From NCBI GenBank assembly GCA_964579325.1, contig CAZOHN010000103.1:1-12640 (forward strand): a DNA stretch of 12,640 bases. Direction: 5' to 3'. Positions 7,460-12,640 of the stretch are shown piece after piece (the stretch's first letter is position 1; each line of letters begins with the position of its first letter). The notes below the pieces were generated by a model, which searched no databases, had not been told where the DNA came from, and was given only the letters and a program-made list of their open reading frames with translations. A program made the position numbers and the translations under genes. The DNA comes from CAZOHN01 sp964579325 (lineage in GTDB: Bacteria > Pseudomonadota > Alphaproteobacteria > Rhodobacterales > Rhodobacteraceae).

Positions 7460-7487
7460 GTTGTAGGGAACGCTACATTCTGCGCAA
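7460..7487 (-). promoter_or_regulatory. Candidate promoter and dyad in the divergent intergenic region
   Basis: On the minus strand TTGCGC (7487-7482) and TACAAC (7465-7460) are 16 bases apart, a plausible promoter for the ferredoxin-like gene about 35 bases upstream of its start. A dyad TGTAG-N6-CTACA (7462-7477) covers the -10 and spacer. Since only 90 bases separate the two divergent genes, a regulator binding here could control both. No FNR-type (TTGAT-N4-ATCAA) site is present. The regulator is unknown. Confidence 0.35.
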
Positions 7488-7516
7488 GGATGCAAAACGC
7501 ACAAGCAGGGAGCCGC

Positions 7517-8227
7517 ATGACAGATCTTGCCCCGCCCAGGAGGCTCGTCCTGCCGCCGCCCTATCACCAGCACTGGCTTGCCTCGGGCGATGTCCTTGCC
7601 GAGGCGATCCGCCGCGCGCCCGAAGGCGGGGCGGGCACCTTCGTCTGGTCCTGGGTGCCCGGCGCAGGACCGGGGCGGCTCGACTTCGCGGTGGTGCTCG
7701 AACCCGAGACGCCGCTCTCCGAAGCGCGGCTGGCGTTCCTTGCCGGAATGGTGGCGCTGTCCGAGGCCGTGGCCGCCCATTGCCCGCCCGAGCGGGCGGT
7801 GCGGTTCGGATGGCCGGGGGAACTGCGCTTTGACGCGGGGCGGCTGGGCGGGGCACGTCTGGCGGCGGCGCCAGAGACCGGCGAGGACGGGGTGCCCGAC
7901 TGGATGGTGTTCGGCGTCGAACTGATCGCGGACCGCGACCACCTGACCGAACCGGGGGGCTATCCCGACTCCCTCTCGCTGAAGGAGGAGGGATTCGACG
8001 ACCCGCCGGCGATCGCCGAAAGCTTCGCGGCACACCTGATGCTGGTGTTCGACCGCTGGAAGCACGAGGGCCGATCCTGGGTGCTGACCCGCTATGCCGA
8101 CCGGCTGGCCGCTGGCGGGACGCTGACCGGGGCGGGGGACCTCGAGGCCGACGACGGGCCGATCCGTCTGAGGCAGGGCCTGTCAGCCAATCCCCACTGG
8201 CGCGGCGCCGAGGGTGTGCTGCTGTGA
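7517..8227 (+). CDS. Biotin/lipoate-protein-ligase-like protein of the FDH cluster
   Basis: A 236-residue protein resembling the biotin/lipoate A/B protein ligase fold (the short alphaproteobacterial type). The ATG at 7517 has GGGAG four bases upstream. Visible similarity: a core strand-loop GPGRLDFAVVLEPE (51-64), then FGWPGELRFDAGRLGGARL (97-115), which aligns with the ligase WPNDL...KxGG signature. The C-terminal half (DDPPAIAESFAAHLMLVFDR and WKHEGRSWVLTRYADRL) resembles the DUF4444-like tail. The catalytic Lys of true ligases is replaced (GRLGG), and the GRGRxGR-like adenylate loop is not apparent, so ordinary biotinylation or lipoylation is doubtful. First gene of a chain of overlapping accessory genes; its stop overlaps the next GTG by four bases. 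Family assignment is by eye; the function in FDH biogenesis is inferred. Confidence 0.75.
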   Translation: MTDLAPPRRLVLPPPYHQHWLASGDVLAEAIRRAPEGGAGTFVWSWVPGAGPGRLDFAVVLEPETPLSEARLAFLAGMVALSEAVAAHCPPERAVRFGWPGELRFDAGRLGGARLAAAPETGEDGVPDWMVFGVELIADRDHLTEPGGYPDSLSLKEEGFDDPPAIAESFAAHLMLVFDRWKHEGRSWVLTRYADRLAAGGTLTGAGDLEADDGPIRLRQGLSANPHWRGAEGVLL

Positions 8228-8778
8228 CCCGCCTGCCGCGCACGATCCGTCTCGACCCCTCCGATGCGGTGATCTTCGCACCGGCGGCGGAGCCGGGTGA
8301 CTGGGCGGTGCCGGGGACCTTCCTCTTTGCCGGACGTCCCGTCGACAGCCTGGGCCGAAAGGAACAGGTGGCGTTCCGGTCGGGCTTCCTCGGGGTCGGG
8401 TCGTGGGGCTTCTCCACCCTCGTCAGCGTGGTCGAGGCACGGCCCGACGAGCGCGCCGCAGTGGTGGCCGATCTTGCGCTGGCCTTCGTCCGGCACCTCG
8501 GGGCGCCGGACGTGGCCACCGCCCTGCCGGCGGCCGAGGAGGAAATCGCGCTCGCCGAGGACCTGTGCCACGGGCACGCGGTGGGGACGCTGATCGCGCT
8601 GCACCGGTCCGAGGAGGGCGGCGCGATCCGCGAACGGTTCCGCACGCTCAAGCCCCGCGAAGACACTGCCTTCGGCGCGCCGCACCTGGGCGGCCACGAC
8701 CGGGCCTTCGACTTCTTCGAGACCGACGAGGACGAACCCTTCGACCTGACGCGGCTTGCCGGGGAGGGGCGGCGATGA
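8224..8778 (+). CDS. DUF6505-type protein of the FDH cluster
   Basis: A 184-residue protein of unknown function. The GTG start at 8224 overlaps the preceding stop (GTGA). It opens with LPRTIRLDPSDAVIFAPAAE and GDWAVPGTFLF, then FRSGFLGVGSWGFSTLVSVV (about 56-75), which I recognise from small proteins encoded beside formate dehydrogenases in this bacterial class. The middle contains an acidic helix EEEIALAEDLCHGHAVGTLI (about 105-124), and the C-terminus ends in an acidic FDFFETDEDEPFDL run. There is no signal peptide or membrane segment, so it is probably cytoplasmic. A single Cys next to His (DLCHGH) is the only candidate metal or redox site. The reaction is unknown, and the DUF label is from memory. 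Confidence 0.75.
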   Translation: MTRLPRTIRLDPSDAVIFAPAAEPGDWAVPGTFLFAGRPVDSLGRKEQVAFRSGFLGVGSWGFSTLVSVVEARPDERAAVVADLALAFVRHLGAPDVATALPAAEEEIALAEDLCHGHAVGTLIALHRSEEGGAIRERFRTLKPREDTAFGAPHLGGHDRAFDFFETDEDEPFDLTRLAGEGRR

Positions 8779-9797
8779 GGGAATTCTGGGTCGCCTCCGG
8801 CCACCACCTGACCCGGCTCGACCGGGACGGGCGCATGGTCGTGACCGACGAGCTGATCCTCGCCTGGCTCGCCCGGCCCGAGGTGCTGCCGCCCGCCGAG
8901 GCCTGCCCGGCGGAACGGGCGCTTCATGCCCGTCTGACCGTGACGCCGCGGGCCAAGGTCGGGGCTGTCGAGATCGAGGGGCTGGCCGACCCGGATGCGC
9001 GGGAGAACTGGCGCTACCTGATCGCGATGCGCGATGCGCTGATCGCGGCGGGAACGGTCGAGGAAGGGTATCTCGATCTGGTGCGCGAGGGCGTCAGGCT
9101 TCCCTTCGTGCTGCTCGACCAGTTGGCGCAACTGATCCTGCGCAACGCGCTGCACGGCTGTGAAGACCCGCGGGTGCTGCGGGCGGCCGAGATGTTCTTC
9201 CGGCCCCAGCGCGGGCACCTGAGCGACGGGGCGCTCATGCTTGCCGATGACGAACTTGTGGGCGAGCTTGAAGCGGAACGGCACAGTTCGCCCCTGACTG
9301 CCATGCTGAAAGGTGGGGCCGAGGGGCTAGACGTGCTGGGCGAGGGCAACGGCTGGACCTACTGGAGCAGGTCGGACGCCCATACCATGGTGCTGCCGTT
9401 CGGCGCCGACCCCAAGGCGCGCGAGGCGCTGGCGGCGGCGATCGCCGCTTTCGTGCGTCACCTTCTCGGCCACGAGGTGCACGTCGTGCCGATGCCGCGC
9501 GCGGAGGGGGTGGAGATGCGCTGGTTCGTCGGTCTCGATCCGGTCGGGACCGCCATCGGCAACGCACTCTGGCGCGGCGAACCCACCCACGGCGCACTTG
9601 TGGGCCTGTTCCAGCTGAATTTCCTGCGCTCCGACGGCGTGCGGCCCGATCTGGCGGGCGCGCCGGTCTGGCTGCTGCTGGGCATGGCGGACGACAACGT
9701 GATCCGCCTCAAGCCGCAGAACCTCGTGATGGGCCTGCCGCTGGTGGCCGATGGTGGGGCCCGACCGGCGCGGGCCGTTCCGGCGGGGAGGGCCTGA
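8775..9797 (+). CDS. DUF6352-type protein of the FDH cluster
   Basis: A 340-residue protein of unknown function. The ATG at 8775 overlaps the DUF6505 stop (ATGA) and follows GGGGAGGGG. The start MREFWVASGHHLTRLDRDGR and TDELILAWLARPEVLPP is characteristic of proteins found with FDH accessory genes. A helical middle (VRLPFVLLDQLAQLILRNAL, about 108-127, then CEDPRVLRAAEMFFRPQRG) precedes a second domain with YWSRSDAHTMVLPFG and VHVVPMPRAEGVEMRWFVGL. One Cys sits in the N-terminal domain (EACPAERA) and one in HGCEDPR; there is no clear cofactor motif. No signal peptide or transmembrane helix is seen. The role is inferred only from the operon. Confidence 0.75.
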   Translation: MREFWVASGHHLTRLDRDGRMVVTDELILAWLARPEVLPPAEACPAERALHARLTVTPRAKVGAVEIEGLADPDARENWRYLIAMRDALIAAGTVEEGYLDLVREGVRLPFVLLDQLAQLILRNALHGCEDPRVLRAAEMFFRPQRGHLSDGALMLADDELVGELEAERHSSPLTAMLKGGAEGLDVLGEGNGWTYWSRSDAHTMVLPFGADPKAREALAAAIAAFVRHLLGHEVHVVPMPRAEGVEMRWFVGLDPVGTAIGNALWRGEPTHGALVGLFQLNFLRSDGVRPDLAGAPVWLLLGMADDNVIRLKPQNLVMGLPLVADGGARPARAVPAGRA

Positions 9798-10297
9798 TGC
9801 CCAAGGCGGTGATCCGGGTGGGCGTCGTCGCGTGGTCGCATCCGCCGGCGAATGTCTGGGCCAGCAGGGTACTGCGGCCCGTCGCGGTTCTTGCCGACTG
9901 GCCTCCGCTCGCGCCAGGAACGCTGATGCGCGAGGACGGCGGGGTGCGGACGGTCTGGCTGGGCGACCACGCGCTGACCCTGCATCACGGCGAGACGAGG
10001 CACTACCGCGACAACCTTTCTGCCGCGCGGCCCTCGGTCTGGGTCGCTCTGGACGGCGAGAGGGTGCTTGCGGTGACGGTCGATCCCTACGAGGGCGAAG
10101 GCCTGGCCGGCGACACCGAGCGCGTGGTCGAGGCGGTGGAGATGCCGGCGCCCGTGGCCGCGCAGGTGGCGGCCTTCGTCGCGGCGCATCACGTCGATGA
10201 GGCGTTCGTCAAGCGCAAGCGGGTGCCCGCCCCCGAAGGCGGTGCGAGCCGCGCGCCGCGTGTGTTGCGCCCCGAGGACAAGTGGGGTTCGAGATGA
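9797..10297 (+). CDS. DUF3305 domain protein of the FDH cluster
   Basis: A 166-residue protein matching the DUF3305 pattern: RVGVVAWSHPPANVWASRVL and RPVAVLADWPP at the start, HHGETRHYRDNLSAARPSVW in the middle, then VTVDPYEGEGLAGDTERVVE, and a C-terminal FVAAHHVDEAFVKRKRVPAP basic tail. The ATG at 9797 shares one base with the previous stop (TGATG), so translation is coupled. The protein is likely soluble and cytoplasmic, with no cysteine cluster or nucleotide motif. DUF3305 and DUF3306 genes are commonly neighbours near molybdo-enzyme genes, which suggests they act as a pair, but no biochemical activity is known to me. Confidence 0.85.
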   Translation: MPKAVIRVGVVAWSHPPANVWASRVLRPVAVLADWPPLAPGTLMREDGGVRTVWLGDHALTLHHGETRHYRDNLSAARPSVWVALDGERVLAVTVDPYEGEGLAGDTERVVEAVEMPAPVAAQVAAFVAAHHVDEAFVKRKRVPAPEGGASRAPRVLRPEDKWGSR

Positions 10298-10956
10298 GCG
10301 CGGCCAAGGGCGGTCCGGACGACGGGGGCTTCCTCGACCGCTGGTCGCGCCGAAAGCGCGAGGTCGCGGCAGAGGCCGCCGAGACGGCAGAGCCTCCCGT
10401 GGAGGCTGTCGCGCCAGCCCCCGAAGATGTGGCCGAGCCGGAGCCGGAGGTCGATGACGCGTTTCTCGCCAGCCTGCCGAAACTGGAGGAGATCACCGCC
10501 GCGACCGACGTGCGCCCCTTCCTGCGGCGCGGCGTGCCCGAGACCCTGAAGAACGCCGCACTGCGACGGCTCTGGACGCTGCATCCGGGGATCTCGACCT
10601 ACGAGGATCCTGCGCGCGATTACTTCTGGGATTACAACGCTCCCGGCGGCGTGCCGGGCGGCGGCGGAGCCCTGGTGCCCGAAAAGGTGGCCGAGATGGC
10701 GCGGAAGCTCCTCTCGGGCCGCACTCCGCCTACTGCCGAACCGGATCCTGCGGTCGTGGAGCGGAGCGAGACGGAAACAGCCGAATCGCCCCAGACATCC
10801 GAAGGGGCGCCGAGCCCGCCAATCGAAGAGGTCGCCGGACCGGAGCCAGGCGGGGTCGGCCGCACGTCCGAGGCCGACTTGCCGTCCGAAACGACGCCGG
10901 AGAGGCCTGCCCTGTCCGCCCCGCGCCGCCGTCATGGCGGAGCGATGCCCGGTTGA
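10294..10956 (+). CDS. DUF3306 domain protein of the FDH cluster
   Basis: A 220-residue protein with the DUF3306 hallmarks: FLDRWSRRKREVAAE near the N-terminus, DVRPFLRRGVPETLKNAALR and RLWTLHPGIS in the core, and RDYFWDYNAPGGVPGGGGAL (about 109-128). The ATG at 10294 overlaps the DUF3305 stop (ATGA); an in-frame GTG twelve bases upstream is less likely. Between the first helix and the core lies an acidic Ala/Glu/Pro stretch, and the last ~75 residues are Pro/Glu/Ser-rich, so much of the protein is probably disordered. It is the last gene of the overlapping chain. The function is unknown; the two conserved ends with a flexible linker suggest a scaffold or binding partner. Confidence 0.85.
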   Translation: MSAAKGGPDDGGFLDRWSRRKREVAAEAAETAEPPVEAVAPAPEDVAEPEPEVDDAFLASLPKLEEITAATDVRPFLRRGVPETLKNAALRRLWTLHPGISTYEDPARDYFWDYNAPGGVPGGGGALVPEKVAEMARKLLSGRTPPTAEPDPAVVERSETETAESPQTSEGAPSPPIEEVAGPEPGGVGRTSEADLPSETTPERPALSAPRRRHGGAMPG

Positions 10957-11111
10957 CAGCCCAATTGGTCGGAAATCCTGCACAGGTTTGCACGATTTCA
11001 GTTGTCAGACGCCGCGCTCTCTGCAACTTTTCAATCTGACGGAGAGATCTCCGCGCGCAAAACGGGAACCGGATGACAAGCACAGCCAACCCCGCCAGAG
11101 CGGGGAGAGCC
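10957..11111 (+). promoter_or_regulatory. Intergenic region with an operator-like dyad before the TorD gene
   Basis: This 155-base gap breaks the otherwise overlapping operon. It contains a near-perfect dyad CGGAGA-GA-TCTCCG at 11040-11053. TTGACA (10953-10958) overlaps the previous stop, but no good -10 follows at 16-18 bases. TTGTCA (11002-11007) also lacks a convincing partner. A separate promoter for the structural genes is plausible, but I cannot place it. No terminator hairpin with a T run is seen. Confidence 0.3.
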
Positions 11112-11756
11112 ATGCACGAGACCGAAGACCTGAGAGCCCGGCAGTGGGCTCTCCTCGCGCGTTTGCTGGTCCGCGCTCCGGATGCGGAGTTGCTGGCCGG
11201 AGTGTGCGCGCTATCCGGTGATGAGACGGCCCTTGGCCGCGCCTATTCGGATCTGGCGGCCGCAGCACGCGAAACGACGTCCGGGGCCGTTGAGCGTGAA
11301 TTCTTCGACCTCTTCGTCGGTGTCGGCCGGGGCGAGCTGCTGCCGTACGCTTCATTCTACCTCACGGGCTTCCTGAACGAACGGCCCCTTGCCGAACTGC
11401 GCGCAGACCTCGCGGCCATGGGCGTGGAACGGCAGGCCGGACGGCACGAACCCGAGGATCATATCGCAAGCCTTGCCGAAGTGATGGCGGGGCTTGCCGA
11501 CGGCACGTTCGATGCGGGCGTGTTGGGCTGCGGCGGGGCAGGGGAGGCGGGCTTCTTCGCCCGGCACCTCGAACCCTGGGCGGCGCTCTTCTTCGACGAT
11601 CTGGCCAAGGCCTCCAGCGCCCGGTTCTACCGGGCGGTGGCCGAGGTGGGCCGGATCTTCGTCGAGATCGAGACACGGGCCTTCGCACTTGCCCGGGCCG
11701 GGGACAGCCCGGTTGGCGGGGCAGGGGAGGCTCGCGCGGCGGCTGCCGTGCATTGA
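11112..11756 (+). CDS. TorD/DmsD-family molybdoenzyme chaperone
   Basis: A 214-residue redox-enzyme maturation chaperone that should bind the Tat signal or the apo form of the FDH catalytic subunit until the molybdenum cofactor is inserted. The family signatures are EREFFDLFVGVGRGELLPYA (61-80) running into SFYLTGF, and EPEDHIASL (113-121) in an otherwise all-helical protein. The start is chosen at 11112 because GGGGAG lies four bases upstream; an in-frame ATG at 11073 would add 13 residues and has only a weak site. It has no signal peptide and acts in the cytoplasm. Its position directly before the Tat-signal FDH genes marks it as their dedicated chaperone, which is inference from context. 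Confidence 0.9.
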   Translation: MHETEDLRARQWALLARLLVRAPDAELLAGVCALSGDETALGRAYSDLAAAARETTSGAVEREFFDLFVGVGRGELLPYASFYLTGFLNERPLAELRADLAAMGVERQAGRHEPEDHIASLAEVMAGLADGTFDAGVLGCGGAGEAGFFARHLEPWAALFFDDLAKASSARFYRAVAEVGRIFVEIETRAFALARAGDSPVGGAGEARAAAAVH

Positions 11757-11808
11757 GCAACAGACTTTGACGAGACGAGGCGCGGAACAGGCGCAAAGGG
11801 AGGGAAAC

Positions 11809-12018
11809 ATGGCGAAGGAAAGCGACAAGCGCGGAACGACCCGGCGCGGCTTCTTCGGGGCTGCGGTTGGCGCGGCCTCGGCCGGCATCCTGACGGCGGG
11901 GGCCACCCCCGCGGCAGCGCAGGAAAGCCCCGACGAGCGGGTGAAGGCCCGCTACCAGGAAACCGATCACGTCAAGAAATTCTACGAAAGCAACCGCTAC
12001 TACAAGAAGGGGGCCTGA
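11809..12018 (+). CDS. Small Tat-signal protein of the formate dehydrogenase region (TIGR02811-like)
   Basis: A 69-residue protein with a twin-arginine signal TRRGFFGAAVG (11-21), followed by a hydrophobic Ala/Gly run and a likely cleavage site after PAAAQ (34-38). Only about 30 mature residues remain, ending HVKKFYESNRYYKKGA. This matches the short FDH-region Tat targets found just before FDH alpha genes. The start at 11809 has a strong AGGGAGGG site. Three bases separate its stop from the FDH alpha start. The mature peptide is too short for an enzyme and probably packs onto the exported FDH as a small subunit or assists its export. The charged, Tyr-rich tail suggests a binding segment. Confidence 0.88.
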   Translation: MAKESDKRGTTRRGFFGAAVGAASAGILTAGATPAAAQESPDERVKARYQETDHVKKFYESNRYYKKGA

Positions 12019-12021
12019 CCG

Positions 12022-12640
12022 ATGCTGGTAAAGCGCAAGTCCTCGGACGCGGGCCGTTCAGGCCTCGCCTCGCTCGCCGCCAACGTCTCGGCGAAGCCGG
12101 TGGATCGCCGTTCGTTCCTCAAGACCTCGGGCCTCGCCGTGGGCGGCCTCGCCGCGCTCGGCACGCTGGGTGCGGGCACCCTGCGCAAGGCCGAGGCCGG
12201 GCCGGTGAATCACGCCCAGCCGATCGAGATCCGCAAGAACATCTGCACCCACTGCTCGGTGGGCTGCACNNNNNNNNNNGGCAGAGGTCCAGAACGGCGT
12301 CTGGGTCGGGCAGGAGCCTGCCTGGGAGAGCCCGATCAACCGCGGCACGCACTGCGCCAAGGGTGCGTCGGTCCGTGAACTCGTGCACGGCGACCGCCGT
12401 CTCAAGTACCCGATGAAGAAGGTCGGCGGCGAGTGGCAGCAGATCAGCTGGGACCAGGCCATCGACGAGATCGGCGCGAAGATGCTCGACATCCGCGAGA
12501 AGAACGGCGCGGACTCGGTCTACCTTCTCGGCTCGGCCAAGTTCTCGAACGAGGGCGCCTACCTCTTCCGCAAGTTCGCGGCGTTCTGGGGCACCAACAA
12601 CGTCGATCACCAGGCGCGCATCTGCCATTCCACCACCGTC
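12022..12640 (+). CDS. Formate dehydrogenase catalytic (alpha) subunit, N-terminal part, runs off window
   Basis: The molybdenum/tungsten bis-MGD subunit that oxidises formate to CO2. A twin-arginine signal DRRSFLKTSG (28-37) begins after a long N-region. The [4Fe-4S] motif starts CTHCSVGC (C75, C78, C82); the fourth Cys is in GTHCAKGAS after the gap. The rest reads EVQNGVWVGQEPAW, ELVHGDRRLKYPMKKVGGEW, LLGSAKFSNEGAYLFRKFAA and FWGTNNVDHQARICHSTTV. The ICH Cys codon (TGC, 12623-12625) occupies the metal-ligand position where other FDHs carry SeCys. Ten Ns (12270-12279) interrupt the gene, and the frame after them is offset by one base, as a placeholder gap would give. If six bases belong there, the C82-to-Cys spacing becomes 27, as in relatives. 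The gene continues beyond the right edge. Confidence 0.92.
12270..12279. other. Assembly gap of ten Ns inside the FDH alpha gene
   Basis: Ten consecutive N characters fall right after the GCAC of the GCT motif. The true gap length must be a multiple of three (for example 6, 9 or 12) to keep the coding frame; ten breaks it, so the run is a placeholder. The apparent stop of the shifted frame near 12378 is therefore not real. Confidence 0.97.

Noticed and set aside
6086..7516. Long plus-strand open frame opposite the ferredoxin-like gene, joined to the start of the ligase-like gene
   Set aside because: It is Gly/Arg-rich shadow sequence of a high-GC coding gene on the other strand, whose cysteine motifs are clear. 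The real gene starts at 7517 with its own ribosome site.
7427..8065. Upstream in-frame extension of the ferredoxin-like gene
   Set aside because: It would overlap the divergent ligase-like gene, lacks family-like sequence, and the ATG at 7426 has a proper ribosome site.
7473..9284. 603-codon minus-strand open frame
   Set aside because: Arg/Pro/Ser-rich composition; it runs antisense to three well-supported overlapping genes.
10953..10981. TTGACA as a promoter -35 element
   Set aside because: No acceptable -10 hexamer lies 16-18 bases downstream, and the motif overlaps the end of the DUF3306 gene.
12280..12378. Apparent early stop and divergent C-terminus of the FDH alpha gene
   Set aside because: Caused by the ten-N placeholder; the neighbouring frame gives uninterrupted FDH sequence to the window end.

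Overview
This is GC-rich DNA from an alphaproteobacterium. Gene content and protein style point to the Rhodobacterales (Rhodobacter/Paracoccus/roseobacter relatives), inferred from the sequence without any database search. The window looks like the junction between a plasmid (or chromid) maintenance backbone and a formate dehydrogenase (FDH) gene cluster.

Left part (1-1473): a possible 3' end of an unidentified gene is followed by a decayed IS30-family insertion sequence on the minus strand. Its transposase has two lesions, an in-frame amber codon and a single-base frameshift. A further ~250 bp up to the replication gene shows nothing recognisable.

Replication and partition (1474-5367): a Rep_3-type initiator gene is read leftward. 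A ~640 bp control region follows, with a readable rep promoter, a putative iteron array spaced at 21-22 bp and a DnaA-box-like site. A parA-parB partition pair is read rightward with a 4-base stop/start overlap. This is a low-copy replicon module with initiator and partition genes diverging from the origin.

Formate dehydrogenase cluster (5405-12640): a large multi-[4Fe-4S] protein is read leftward and converges on parB with only 37 bp between them. Divergent from it runs a tightly overlapping chain of five genes: a degenerate biotin/lipoate-ligase-like protein, DUF6505, DUF6352, DUF3305 and DUF3306. After a 155 bp gap come a TorD-type chaperone, a small Tat-signal protein and the start of the molybdenum/tungsten FDH catalytic subunit, which runs off the window. 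The catalytic subunit is a Cys enzyme (not SeCys) with its own Tat signal. It is interrupted by a 10-N assembly gap just after its first three cluster cysteines.

How the genes may work together (inference): the Tat signals imply an FDH folded and loaded with bis-MGD and Fe-S in the cytoplasm, then exported. TorD would be its chaperone. The ferredoxin-like protein and the five-gene accessory chain would serve maturation, cofactor delivery or electron transfer. The accessory chain is the least understood part and the best candidate for an undescribed system.
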